Shown here one piece after another: positions 1 through 9,052 of a stretch of DNA of 64,000 nucleotides. Both the position numbers and the translations under genes were made by a program. Location of the stretch: assembly GCA_963773085.1 (NCBI GenBank), contig CAVYZS010000001.1, forward strand, positions 372,001 to 436,000, read 5' to 3'. Numbering within the stretch: position 1 is the first letter of the stretch; the number at the start of each line of letters is the position of its first letter. The notes under the pieces are model-generated. The model did no database searches and was not told the origin of the DNA. It was given only the letters and a program-made list of their open reading frames with translations. The stretch is from JAENVT01 sp963773085 (GTDB lineage: Bacteria > Actinomycetota > Acidimicrobiia > Acidimicrobiales > Ilumatobacteraceae).

Positions 1-1
1 G

Positions 2-235
2 GTCTCCGGGTTCGAGGTCGAGGTCGGACGGCGCTGGCAGCCGGCTCAGCTGAAGGCCGCCGTGATAGCCAACCAGCACGCCCGCCGCACCGTCGACACG
101 GCGCTGCGCACGGGGCGGCACACCTCGTGGGATCACCAACCGATCGACGACGCATCTGCGCAGTACATGCGCAACCATCTCGACCTGAACGCCGTCGAGG
201 GTTCACGGCGGCTTTCCACACCTCCGTCGGGCTGA
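2..235 (+). CDS. C-terminal end of an unrecognised protein (5' cut by window)
   Basis: An open frame enters from the left edge in frame 2 and stops at TGA 233-235, giving about 77 residues. The visible part has an acidic/basic helix-like stretch (HARRTVDTALRTGRHTSWD) and a polar tail ending in STPPSG. I do not recognise the family from this fragment. It is called coding because the frame is open to the edge and has coding-like codon choice, while the two other + frames here read arginine-rich. It lies upstream of, and in the same direction as, the BMP transporter operon, but 236 bases separate them, so co-transcription is not assumed. Confidence 0.45.
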   Translation, partial: VSGFEVEVGRRWQPAQLKAAVIANQHARRTVDTALRTGRHTSWDHQPIDDASAQYMRNHLDLNAVEGSRRLSTPPSG

Positions 236-357
236 TTCCGCACCTGGCGCGGGTTTGTTCCACTTCCGGGCCCGTGGTTACTGTCGGGGTAGGCAAGGTC
301 AGTCTTCGAAGGGTGACGCACCGTGTGTCGAGTTGCGAACCAGTTGCGTCACGCCGT

Positions 358-371
358 CCCACATATGTGGG
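358..371. promoter_or_regulatory. 14-bp perfect palindrome upstream of the BMP transporter operon
   Basis: CCCACATATGTGGG is self-complementary over all 14 bases. It lies about 100 bases before the start of the substrate-binding lipoprotein, in the 236-base gap between genes. Position and symmetry suit a dimeric-repressor operator controlling the importer; the regulator is unknown. The rest of the gap (236-471) shows no gene and no riboswitch that I can recognise. The ribosome-binding site of the next gene is the AAAGGA just before 472. Confidence 0.35.
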
Positions 372-471
372 GATCTGGCGACCGATCTGTCGATGTCTGC
401 ACCAGCTTCTCGCGCAGGCGAGCGGACGACAGGAGCACGGAGGCTCTCGTCATCGATGAAAGGAACAACCC

Positions 472-1692
472 ATGACCATCAAGCGAAGGACTCGGCGCCG
501 GCTGGCAGCCGGAATTCTCGCCCTCGGCCTTATCGCCGCTTGCGGTAGTGACGACACCGCGAGCGATGCAACCGCGAGCGATGCAACCGCGAGCGATGCA
601 ACCGCGAGCGGTGGAACGGCGGGCGACGCAACCGTCGCCGACACTGCCGCCTCCGCCACCAACGGCACGACGGGTGCGGGTGGATCCACCGAGCCCATCA
701 AGGTCGCGTTCGTCTACGTCGGTCCGGTCGGAGATGCCGGATGGACCAAGCGGCACGATGACGGCCGCAAGGAGCTCGAGGCCGCACTCGGCGACAAGGT
801 GGAAACGACGTTCCTGGAGAGCGTGCCGGAAGGTGCCGAGTCCGAGGCGGTCTTCGATCGACTCGCTCGTGAAGGCAACAAGGTCATCTTCGGAACCTCG
901 TTCGGGTACATGGACCAGATGCTCGCCGTCGCCGAGAAATACCCCGATGTCGTGTTCATGCACGCCACGGGGTTCAAGGTCGCCGACAACATGGGTACGT
1001 ACTTCGGCGCCGCCGAAGAAGCGCGCTACCTGTCGGGAATGGCCGCAGGCGCCATGACGAAGACCAACAAACTGGGCTACGTCGCCGCGTTCCCCATCCC
1101 CGAGGTGATCCGCGGCATCAACGCTTTCACCCTCGGTGCGCAGCGAGTGAACCCTGATGTGACCGTCGACGTCGTGTGGACCTCCACCTGGTTCGATCCC
1201 ACGATCGAGAAGGAAGGGGCCCAATCGCTGCTCAATGGTGGTGCCGATGTGATCGCCCAGCACCAGGACACTCCCTCGGCCGGCGAGGCTGCACAGGCCG
1301 CAGGCGCCCGATGGGTGGGCTACAACGACGACATGTCCCGCTTCGCGCCCGACGCCTGGCTCACTGCGCCGGTCTGGGACTGGGGTCCGTTCTACATCAA
1401 GACCGTCGAGGACGTGATCGCGGGCACCTGGAAGTCGGAGCAGTTCTACGGCAATATGGCCGGGGGCATGGTGACGTTGGCCCCAGTGTCCGATTCCGTG
1501 CCACAGGCAACCCGCGACGAGATCGCCAGCGTGCAGGCGCAGATCGTGAGCGGTGAGTTCGCGCCGTTCACCGGACCGATCAACAAGCAGGACGGGACTG
1601 AGGCATACGCCGCCGGCGTCGTCGCCGAACTCGGTGACCTCCTCGGTATGGACTACTTCGTCGAAGGCGTCGTCGGAAGTCCCACGGGCTAG
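472..1692 (+). CDS. BMP-family ABC transporter substrate-binding lipoprotein
   Basis: This is the extracellular binding protein of a BMP/Med-type importer, a family that mostly binds purine or other nucleosides. A basic N-terminus and a hydrophobic segment end in the lipobox LIAAC (Cys24), so the protein is membrane-anchored. A Thr/Ala/Ser-rich linker follows (about residues 25-70) and contains a 5-residue repeat. The BMP fold then starts with VAFVYVGPVGDAGWTKRHDDG, the family's typical first strand and DxGW ligand loop. The length (406 aa) is normal plus the linker. It is the first gene of a four-gene operon; its TAG stop shares a base with the GTG start of the ATPase. The substrate cannot be fixed from sequence: nucleoside is the family norm, not a demonstrated fact here. 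Confidence 0.9.
   Translation: MTIKRRTRRRLAAGILALGLIAACGSDDTASDATASDATASDATASGGTAGDATVADTAASATNGTTGAGGSTEPIKVAFVYVGPVGDAGWTKRHDDGRKELEAALGDKVETTFLESVPEGAESEAVFDRLAREGNKVIFGTSFGYMDQMLAVAEKYPDVVFMHATGFKVADNMGTYFGAAEEARYLSGMAAGAMTKTNKLGYVAAFPIPEVIRGINAFTLGAQRVNPDVTVDVVWTSTWFDPTIEKEGAQSLLNGGADVIAQHQDTPSAGEAAQAAGARWVGYNDDMSRFAPDAWLTAPVWDWGPFYIKTVEDVIAGTWKSEQFYGNMAGGMVTLAPVSDSVPQATRDEIASVQAQIVSGEFAPFTGPINKQDGTEAYAAGVVAELGDLLGMDYFVEGVVGSPTG
559..618 (+). repeat. 15-bp tandem repeat in the lipoprotein linker
   Basis: Three exact copies of GCGAGCGATGCAACC (559-573, 574-588, 589-603) are followed by a degenerate fourth (604-618). They encode repeated ASDAT in the linker between the lipid anchor and the BMP domain. 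The repeat unit is a multiple of three, so copy-number change would alter linker length without breaking the frame. Confidence 0.9.
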
Positions 1693-3252
1693 TGACCGAT
1701 TCCACCCACGAGACCCCCGGGACAAGTGCGAACTCGTCCCGGGGGCCGGCCCTCGCGGCCCGGGGGGTCAGCAAGCGGTTCCCCGGGGTGATCGCCAACC
1801 AGGACGTCGACTTCGAGCTCTTCGAAGGCGAGGTGCACACGCTGCTCGGAGAAAACGGCGCGGGAAAGAGCACGTTGGCGGCGATGCTGTGCGGGCTGTA
1901 CCAGCCCGATGAAGGGCAGCTCTTTCGTCGTGGGCAGGCGCTGCGTTTGCGTAGCCCGCGCGATGGGCTCACCCACGGTATCGGCATGGTGTATCAGCAC
2001 TTCCGGCTCGTCGAACGGTTCACGGTCGCCGAGAACATCGTGCTCGGCGACCCGGCCCAACCAAGGATCTTCAACCGTGCCGACGTGGAGGATCGTGTCG
2101 CCGCGATCGGTGAACGCTTCAGCCTGCCGATCGACCCGCGTGCCCGGGTCTCAGAGCTCACCGTCGGCCAGCGCCAGCGGGTCGAGATCGTCAAGGTGCT
2201 CTACCGGGGTGCCGATGTCCTGCTCCTCGACGAGCCGACAGCGGTGCTCACTCCGGTCGAGGTCGAGGCACTGTTCCACACGGTCAAGACGATGACAGCC
2301 CAGGGAAAGGCAGTCCTGTTCATCACCCACAAACTCGGAGAGGTGATGGCGGTGAGTGATCGCATCACGGTGATGCGGGCCGGGCGCGTTACGGGCGAGG
2401 TTGCGACCGGCGACGCCAGCGCGCGGCACCTGGCCGAGCTGATGGTCGGTCGGCCCGTGGAAGTGGAGATCCGGCGCGGCACCGGCGTCGGGGCACCGGC
2501 TCTCGAGCGCGCACGGACTGCGGCTGGTGGACGGAGATCAGGTGCTCCTCGACGACATCAACCTCGAGGTTCGCGAGGGCGAGATCGTCGGCATCGCCGG
2601 GGTCGCGGGGAACGGACAGCGGCATCTCGCCGAGACCCTTTCCTGCATCCGCACGCCGACTGCCGGGAGCGTTGCCGTGCGTGGCCGGAACGTGACTGGT
2701 GCGGGAACCGTCGCCGCCAGACGAGAAGGACTTGCCTTCGTCCCGGAAGACCGCCTCGGCACCGGCCTGGTACCTGGACTGAGCCTGACCGACAACATGA
2801 TGCTGACGCGCCCCCGATCCTTGTTCGTGAAGCGTCGCCGAGCCCGCGACGAGGTCAGTGAGGCGATCGTCGATTTCGAGATCAAGACGCCGGGAACCGA
2901 GGCACGGGCCAGTGTGCTCTCGGGGGGCAACGCGCAGAAGCTGCTGCTCGCTCGCGAGGTCGCTGGGCTCGGTGAGGAAGGCGGGCCGAAGGTGATCATC
3001 GTCTCCTCGCCAACTCGTGGTCTCGACGTTGGTGCAGCCGAGTTCGTACGCGGCCTGCTGCACGAGGCACGCCTTCGCGCTGGAGCAGTGCTGATCATCA
3101 GTGAGGACCTCGACGAGGTCCGCAGTCTTTCCGACAGGATCGTCGTGCTCTACCGCGGGCACATAGCCCTCGAGGGCAACGCCGATGAGCTCACCCTCGA
3201 GCAGATAGGGCTGGCCATGGGCGGCGTCGAGCACGACCGGCAGGAGGCGTGA
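1692..3252 (+). CDS. BMP/nucleoside ABC transporter ATPase, two NBDs, frameshifted
   Basis: This is the cytoplasmic energy subunit of the BMP importer, with two nucleotide-binding domains in tandem as in the NupO/YufO and ribose types. NBD1 has Walker A GENGAGKS, the Q-loop with the family-typical VYQHFRLVERFTVAENI, and VGQRQRVEI followed by LLLDEPTAVL. NBD2 has the degenerate GVAGNGQ loop, a VLSGGNAQK signature and VIIVSSPTRGLDVGA. The frame changes from that of 1692 to that of 2527 near 2503-2515: GAPALER continues as HGLRLVDGDQVLLDD if one base is removed from GAGCGCGCAC. No good internal start supports two separate genes. NBD2 also has about ten extra residues between its signature and Walker B. 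The start is GTG 1692, overlapping the upstream stop. Sequencing error is likelier than decay, since both halves are well conserved. Confidence 0.85.
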
Positions 3253-3256
3253 TCCG

Positions 3257-4351
3257 GTGCTGATCCGCCTCGAGCCCCGTCTCAACCGCCGGTGGTGGCA
3301 CTCCGCGCTGTCTCCGATCCTCGCGGTGCTGGCCGCACTGTTGGCGGGCGCGATCTTCCTCCTGATCGAGGGGTTCAGTCCGCTCACGGTGTACAGGGCG
3401 TTGTTCAAGGTCAGCTTCACGACCACTTTCGGGATCACCGACAGCCTGGCGATCGCGACACCGTTGGTGCTCACCGGTCTCGCCGCCGGTGTCGCGTTCC
3501 GTATGAACCTGTTCAACATCGGCGCCGAAGGCCAGCTCTACCTCGGCGCGATCTTCGGCAGCTGGGCGGGCATCGCGCTTGCGCCTCACCTTCCGGCCCC
3601 GCTCGCGGTCCTCGCCGTGCTCGTCGTGGCGGTGTTCGGCGGCATGATCTGGGCGCTCCCGATGGCCGCGGCCAAGGCCTACCTCGGCACGAGCGAGATC
3701 ATCACAAGCCTGATGCTCACCTTCGTCGCCCTGTTCCTCATGCGGTATCTCATCTTCGGGACGACGTCGTACTGGCGCGACCCTGCCGCTGCCAACTTTC
3801 CACAGGGTAAGAAGATCGCTGCCTCCGGCGAGCTCCCGCTGTTCGGGGACTACCGCACCGGCTGGGGATTCGTCATCGTCGTGATCATCGCCGCGCTGAT
3901 CTGGGTGCTGATCCGCTTCACGTCGGTCGGCTACGACATGAACGTCGTCGGCTCGTCACCTGCTGCGGCCCGCTATGCGGGTATCTCGGCCAGCCGCATG
4001 ATGCTGACCGGGCTGTTGATTTCCGGTGCGCTCGCTGGTCTCGCGGGCGGCGTCGAAGTCGCAGCACGCGCTCACGCACTCGACCCGAACGGCCTCGAAC
4101 TCGGACTGGGCTTCACCGGAATCGTCGTTGCCGCACTGGCTCGGTACAACCCGTTCGGCATCGTGCTCGTCGCGGTATTCCTGGGCGGTCTGCGCAACGC
4201 CGGCCTGGCGCTGCAGACCCTTCCGGGAGACCGGGTGCCGGTCGAGGTATCACTCATGCTGCAGGGAGCGATATTGCTGTTCGCGATCGGTGCAGAGGTG
4301 TTCATCCGCAACAGGTTGCGGATCGTGCGCACGGTCAGGGCGACGTCGTGA
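3257..4351 (+). CDS. BMP/nucleoside ABC transporter permease, subunit 1
   Basis: This is the first integral membrane subunit of the importer (364 aa, family BPD_transp_2, as NupP/YufP). It shows a run of hydrophobic helices and the family signature in FRMNLFNIGAEGQLYLGAIF, which precedes the conserved helix block. The later LTGLLISGALAGLAGGVEVA segment is the usual coupling-region neighbourhood. The GTG start lies 4 bases after the ATPase stop, and the 3' end overlaps the next permease by GTGA. It works with the second permease, the two-NBD ATPase and the BMP lipoprotein. Confidence 0.92.
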   Translation: MLIRLEPRLNRRWWHSALSPILAVLAALLAGAIFLLIEGFSPLTVYRALFKVSFTTTFGITDSLAIATPLVLTGLAAGVAFRMNLFNIGAEGQLYLGAIFGSWAGIALAPHLPAPLAVLAVLVVAVFGGMIWALPMAAAKAYLGTSEIITSLMLTFVALFLMRYLIFGTTSYWRDPAAANFPQGKKIAASGELPLFGDYRTGWGFVIVVIIAALIWVLIRFTSVGYDMNVVGSSPAAARYAGISASRMMLTGLLISGALAGLAGGVEVAARAHALDPNGLELGLGFTGIVVAALARYNPFGIVLVAVFLGGLRNAGLALQTLPGDRVPVEVSLMLQGAILLFAIGAEVFIRNRLRIVRTVRATS

Positions 4352-5283
4352 ACAACACCGCGCTCGTCCTCACGCTGGCTGCGTCGGTTGTCGCGGCCGT
4401 GCCCATCGCCCTCGCCGCTCTGGGAGAACTACTTGCCGAGCGCTCAGGTGTGCTCAACCTCGGCGTCGAGGGGATGATGTTGGTCGGCGCCGTGACCGCG
4501 TTCCAGGTGGGCAACAGCACGGGGAACCTCTGGCCCGCGTTCTTCGCCGGGGCGTTGGCCGGCATGGGGTTGTCACTGCTGCATGCCGGGCTGTCGATCA
4601 CACTTCGTGCCAACCAGATCGTTTCTGGGCTCGCGCTCACGATCTTCGGAACGGGCCTGGCGACGTTCATCGGCAAGTCGATCGAAGGGCTGCCCCTCGC
4701 CGCCGATTTCCGGCCGACGGCGTGGGGACCGCTCGCCGACCTTCCGGTGATCGGCCCGATGTTCTTCGACCAGGATCCCATTGTCTACGTCACGATCGTG
4801 CTGGCGATCCTCATCGGGCTGTACCTGAGCCGCACGCGAGCTGGCCTGTCGGTTCGCGCCGTAGGTGAGTCGCCGGCGACCGCCGACTCGATGGGCGTTG
4901 CCGTTTCACGGAGCCGCTACGTCCATGTGCTGGCCGGCGGCTTTCTCGCCGGTGCCGCCGGCTCCTACCTCGTGCTCGGCCAAGTGCCGTCGTGGAGCCA
5001 GGACGGCACGACGAGTGGACTCGGGTGGATCGCGCTGGCCTTGGTGGTGTTCGCTTCGTGGAACCCGACGAGGGTGCTGCTTGGTGCGTTTCTCTTCGGA
5101 TTCTCGCGTCAGCTCAACTTCTACCTGCAGGGACGCGGTGTCGACATCCCGGCTGAGTTCCTCTCGATGCTTCCCTACCTTCTGACCATCTTCGTGCTCG
5201 TGTTCTGGGGCGGCCGCGACAAGCGCCGGCGGGTGGGCGCACCGGCCGCTCTCGGTGTGCCGTATGTACGCGAGGAACGCTGA
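4348..5283 (+). CDS. BMP/nucleoside ABC transporter permease, subunit 2
   Basis: This is the second membrane subunit of the importer (311 aa, NupQ/YufQ-like, BPD_transp_2). It has an N-terminal LAALGELLAERSGVLNLGVEGMM block, characteristic of this half of the pair, then helices through IFVLVFWGG and a short basic tail. The start is GTG 4348 inside the GTGA overlap with the upstream permease stop, so translation is probably coupled. It is the last gene of the operon; the next gene is convergent, 24 bases downstream. Confidence 0.92.
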   Translation: MNNTALVLTLAASVVAAVPIALAALGELLAERSGVLNLGVEGMMLVGAVTAFQVGNSTGNLWPAFFAGALAGMGLSLLHAGLSITLRANQIVSGLALTIFGTGLATFIGKSIEGLPLAADFRPTAWGPLADLPVIGPMFFDQDPIVYVTIVLAILIGLYLSRTRAGLSVRAVGESPATADSMGVAVSRSRYVHVLAGGFLAGAAGSYLVLGQVPSWSQDGTTSGLGWIALALVVFASWNPTRVLLGAFLFGFSRQLNFYLQGRGVDIPAEFLSMLPYLLTIFVLVFWGGRDKRRRVGAPAALGVPYVREER

Positions 5284-5307
5284 CGCACAGCGCCGTTCGG
5301 TGACGAT

Positions 5308-6474
5308 TCAGTCGTGTTCGACCACCTTGAGCAACCGGCCTCCGGTGAACATGCCATCCGTCACGTAGACCGCGCCGTTCTTGTCGACCACGACGCCTCC
5401 GGGCTGCGACAGCTCGCCGGCGGCAAGCTCCTTGCGCCTGTCGCGGTGCCGATCGTCGTCACCGTGTTTCTGGCCCTTCTTGACTTCGAGCAGCACTGCC
5501 GGCGGGAACACACCGGTCCCGAAGCCTTCCTCGAAGGCCAGCACCCCATCGGCAGCGAGCTCGTAGACGTACAGCTGGCCTGTGCGCTTGTTGAAGGCTA
5601 TGTCGTGGATTGCGGTGAACCCGCTGCTGTACAACTTGCAGCCGCGCGTCGGATCCGGAGCGTTCACCGAACAGGTGGCCCCGACTGCTCCTGGCTTGAT
5701 CCGCCAGATTCTCGACGAACCCGGGCGGAACGGGAAGCCCTTGAGCTCACCCACGTACAGCGCTCCGTCGGGTCCGACGGTGACTGTCGTTGGCACCGAT
5801 TCAGCGGTCAGTTCCGGCGGGAAAGGCCCCCCAGGGAAGTCGGCGGGCAGGTGATCCGTGGAAATGGTCTCGAGATCGAATCGGGCGACCGTAGTCGCGT
5901 GCCCGTCCGGCGTGACTCGGACCAGATCGTTGTTCGCTGCGTCGGTGAAGAGGGCGTCACCGTTCTTGTCGATCGTCAGCCCGTAGGGGTTCGACTCGGT
6001 CGCCAGGCCATCCTGGTCGGTCGGATCCGGATCTGTGCCTTGATAGGCAAAGATGTCGAGCACGGTATCGACGGTTCCGTCAGCCAGTTGATGCAACAAG
6101 AACGCTGGAGTCGGTGGATCTTCGACCGCGGCGCTGATCCCCCAGCCGGTGTCATCGAGCGGGCTGATCGCCACGTCGACCAGGCTTGCCGGCCCGGTGA
6201 CCGGGAACGAGGTGCCCTTGTCGGGCCCACGCAGCGCGTAGAGCAGCACAGGATCGGGCGGACCGAACGCGCCCTGCGCGACCACCAGGTTCCGCTCGAG
6301 GTTCAAGGCGAGCCCCTTGGGCGAGTTCAGACCGTCGAGCAACACTTTCACTGACGACTCGTCGTCGTGGCCGTCGTCGTGGCCGTCGTCGGCTGACACC
6401 CCCAGCGGCGGGGCAGCGATGCCCAGCATCGAGACCACGCCGATCACGCCCAGTAGCCGTCCTACATGTCGCAT
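5308..6474 (-). CDS. Secreted ScyD/ScyE-family beta-propeller protein
   Basis: The protein has a signal peptide (MRHVGRLLGVIGVVSMLGI, cleavage near GVSA) and an Asp/His-rich stretch of GHDD repeats that could bind metal. The remaining roughly 340 residues resemble the ScyD/ScyE family of secreted propellers. Repeated blades read SPKGLALNLERNLVVAQ, NPYGLTIDKNGDALFTDAA, VTVGPDGALYVGEL and QPGGVVVDKNGAVYVTDG. No catalytic motif is recognised, so it is probably a secreted binding or scaffold protein. The start is ATG 6474; a TTG one codon upstream is also possible. A GGGGGT ribosome-binding site lies 8 bases upstream. A second His/Asp-rich segment (KHGDDDRHRDRRK) interrupts a late blade. Confidence 0.8.
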   Translation of the reverse strand: MRHVGRLLGVIGVVSMLGIAAPPLGVSADDGHDDGHDDESSVKVLLDGLNSPKGLALNLERNLVVAQGAFGPPDPVLLYALRGPDKGTSFPVTGPASLVDVAISPLDDTGWGISAAVEDPPTPAFLLHQLADGTVDTVLDIFAYQGTDPDPTDQDGLATESNPYGLTIDKNGDALFTDAANNDLVRVTPDGHATTVARFDLETISTDHLPADFPGGPFPPELTAESVPTTVTVGPDGALYVGELKGFPFRPGSSRIWRIKPGAVGATCSVNAPDPTRGCKLYSSGFTAIHDIAFNKRTGQLYVYELAADGVLAFEEGFGTGVFPPAVLLEVKKGQKHGDDDRHRDRRKELAAGELSQPGGVVVDKNGAVYVTDGMFTGGRLLKVVEHD

Positions 6475-6615
6475 CAAACACCCCCGGTTCGATAGTCACG
6501 TGTGAACGACGAATATTGCACGTCGGGCGGCGCGTCGTCTAGCGACTTGTGCCGTGACCTGGCAATGTTTGGTAGTGGCACGTGGTCGGGTCTGCAAAGT
6601 TCGTGCCGGAGGCAG

Positions 6616-6691
6616 TGGAGCCGGGTGTGAGAATCGAACTCACGACATCTTCATTACAAGTGAAGTGCTCTGCCGACTGAGCTAACCCGGC
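6616..6691 (-). tRNA. tRNA-Thr (anticodon TGT)
   Basis: The minus strand folds into a full cloverleaf. The acceptor GCCGGGT pairs with ACCCGGC (7 bp), the D stem is GCTC/GAGC, and the anticodon stem is CTTCA/TGAAG with loop CTTGTAA, so the anticodon is TGT (Thr, reading ACA). The T stem is GTGAG/CTCAC with TTCGATT. The CCA end is encoded (plus-strand TGG at 6616-6618), and the mature part is 73 nt (6619-6691). There is no integrase or attachment-site duplication nearby. Confidence 0.96.
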
Positions 6692-6971
6692 GGGGTTTCG
6701 GGAAATGGTAGAGGACTACCCTCGATCAATCGTACGGGAAATCGCTCCGGCAACGCGGCGTCTCGCGTCGTGCGCAAGCCGTAAACGCAGATCGACTTGC
6801 GTCCGGCGGGTATCCAACCCAGCGCTGACGCGCTTCGCAACCCTTCGCTTGAAAGCCGAGCAAACATGGAGACCGATCGAAGTCAAGATGGACCATTGAC
6901 AGGCATGTGAGACAGATCTATACACGGGGAAACTCCATTCAGGCCCGCCGGAAATGGTGTTCACTTGAGTT

Positions 6972-7424
6972 GTGACAGCGCGCCCGCTCGCTCGTGCAAG
7001 TCGACGTTGGCTACCGATCGTCGGTCTGGTGCTCGTGGCTGCATCCTGCGACGACGGCGACGTCGCCTCGCCGGTCGACACAACCCGGTCGGTGACGAGT
7101 CCGACTGCGGGGAACGCGCCGACGGCGACTGCCGTAGGGTCCGACACGACGACGGTGACTCCAGCCGACAACAGCGTTCCGATCGGCTCGGGCGCCTCGG
7201 CGACGCTCTGCGAAGACGGGTCGCCACCCGCCTTGGCGGCCTTTGACCTGGCCACCGGAGCAGTGCAGTGGTCCTACTGTTCACCCGAGCGCGCTCTCTC
7301 GATCACCGGGGCGGGTTCGAGGTGTCTACATCCCGCCTCGCAACGGACGGTCGCATCATCTGCCGGCGGCTCCAGATCTGGCGCTCGCGGAGCGGCTGCT
7401 TCGTACCCCGTAGCCGGGTTCTGA
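6972..7424 (+). pseudogene. Remnant lipoprotein with the start of a PQQ-like propeller
   Basis: A GTG start is followed by a lipoprotein signal (lipobox VAASC, Cys26) and a Thr/Ser/Pro-rich linker to about residue 80. The line PPALAAFDLATGAVQWSYC is the typical opening blade of a PQQ-like beta-propeller (ALDxxTGxVxW). After about position 7310 no propeller blades continue in any frame, although the open frame runs on as arginine/serine-rich sequence to 7424. I read this as a truncated or decayed gene whose remaining several hundred residues are missing. DNA from about 7311 to 7701 contains no other gene that I can support. Confidence 0.55.
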
Positions 7425-7431
7425 GCCAACT

Positions 7432-7470
7432 TTGTCGCTCTCAACATGCTGGACATGTCGGGAGCGACAA
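7432..7470. repeat. 39-bp near-perfect inverted repeat (17-bp arms)
   Basis: The arms 7432-7448 and 7454-7470 flank the 5-base centre CTGGA. TTGTCGCTC pairs exactly with GAGCGACAA, and the inner part pairs with one mismatch and one G-T. It lies in the non-coding stretch between the PQQ-propeller remnant and the TIR gene. It could be a hairpin terminator (without a T-run), an operator, or the footprint of a small mobile element. Confidence 0.7.
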
Positions 7471-7701
7471 GGCTCGACGACTGCCCATATCTGCCTCGGC
7501 GCGACCTGCCTCGCACCTCCGGGAGCGCAGAAGAACGTTCTGCGAACCCGGCGGTGGGGACACGCGTTGCGAGATTCTCGTGCAGCCACTTCGGGTGCGC
7601 GGTCGTCGGGCTTGGACACCGTTGGTCCTGGGTAGGCGGAATTATCCTTGCTGGATGCCGGGACCGCGGGACTACATCCAACACCACCCGGCGGGGTGAC
7701 G

Positions 7702-9052
7702 ATGCGCATCTTCCTCAGTTATCGCCGGGAGGACTCCTCGGCATGGGCCGGCCGTCTGAACGACGGGCTGGGGGCGCGGTTCGGGGCGCGCAACATATTT
7801 CAGGACGTCGTTGCCGTCGGCCCGGGTGAGGACTTCACGGCGGCGATCAACCGCGCCCTCGGCGATGCCGACGCCACCCTGGCGGTGATCGGACCCTCAT
7901 GGCTGACGGTCGCCGGGCCCGAGGGCATCCGCCGACTCGACGAGCCGGACGACTTCGTGCGCACGGAGTTGAGTGCCGCGCTCTGCCAGGGGTGTCCGGG
8001 TGATCCCTGTACTGGTCGGCGGCGCCGCGATGCCCAGCGTTGCCGACCTCCCGACCGGGCTCGAGAGCCTCGCCCAGCGGCAGGCGGTGGCCCTTCGTGA
8101 CAGCACCTGGCGGCAGGATGTCGACGGGCTGGTCCGGGCGCTTCGCGGCGAGCAGCCGGGTACGTCCCGTCGGCGCTGGCCGATCGCCGTCGGCGTCGCT
8201 GCCGTACTCTTGGTGGCGGGCGCCGTTGGCCTTTTCGTTCACGACGACGGCGGCGGCGACGCCAGTTTGGCCTCGGGAACCTCCGCCGGCGGAACGTCAC
8301 TGGCCAATGGCAGCGGCACCGCCGCGCTCACCGGATGCCCCGACCCGGCGGACTTGGGCCCGCTCGAACTCGCCAACGACCCGTCAGGCGAAATCGAGTT
8401 GGCCAGTGGGACGCTGCATGTGACGGCACGACAGTTGGCGTCGCGGCGCGAGGACGACGGATGGCTCGTGCTCGTGGGCATCGCACTCAACAACGACACG
8501 CCCGCTCCCATCCCCATCGGCGAGTGGTATGTGCCACAGCTTGTCGTGGCCTCCCGGACCTACTCCCCCTGGTGCTTCGACGAAAGGTCCACACTCGCTG
8601 CCGGCCGCACCGCCGATCTTGTCGTCGGTTTCGAGGTCTCCTGCGACCCCGTGGGTCGTATCGACCTCGTCGCCGGCGAACGCCTCGACGTCCCCATTCC
8701 CCTGACACCCGATCCCGAGCCCAGCACCTGCTGGCGGGCCGCACCGCAGCGGATCAACCGCGCATCCGACCATCCTCGAACGCCTGCTCGATCGATGTTC
8801 GCGATGGGGAGCCATCCGGCTATGAGCCGAGCGCCGGACGTCCGGGCCAACGCCTCGAGCGCAATGGCCAGGCCTCGCGCAGCCACTCGTCGATCTCAAC
8901 GGCCAAATCCAGGTCCAGTTCAGCGCGTGACGCTCGTACCCATGACCGAACCATCGCCTCAGCGGCACCGCTGCCGTCGGGGTCGATGTAGACGCATCCG
9001 ATCACGTCATCGCCGTCCAGCACGCTGTATGCAAACGCTTCACCGGCGATGA
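7702..9052 (+). CDS. TIR-domain membrane protein with C-terminal Ig-like domain, frameshifted
   Basis: The N-terminal TIR domain begins MRIFLSYRREDSSAWAGRL and continues GPGEDFTAAINRALGDADA and VIGPSWLTV to RTELSAAL. TIR domains are NAD-processing or signalling modules. The frame slips at 7981-7986: removing one T from GCGCTCTGCCAGG gives AALARGVRVIPVLVGGA, exactly the family's expected continuation. Then come SVADLPTGLESLAQRQAVAL, a transmembrane helix (WPIAVGVAAVLLVAGAVGLF) and an extracytoplasmic domain of about 140 aa resembling DUF4352 (ASGTLHVTARQLA to VGRIDLVAGERLDV). The second frame stays open to 9052, but conserved sequence ends near 8735 and the rest overlaps the opposing GNAT gene, so the true end is uncertain. 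The start is ATG 7702 directly before the TIR strand. The protein is probably a membrane signalling protein; its partner is unknown. Confidence 0.7.

Noticed and set aside
349..1725. 458-codon minus-strand open frame opposite the BMP lipoprotein gene
   Set aside because: It is antisense to a clear lipoprotein/BMP gene, reads as low-similarity Gly/Arg/Asp-rich sequence, and is open only because of high GC.
6616..6691. tRNA-Thr as an integration site of a genomic island
   Set aside because: No integrase gene and no duplicated 3' tRNA end were found on either side.
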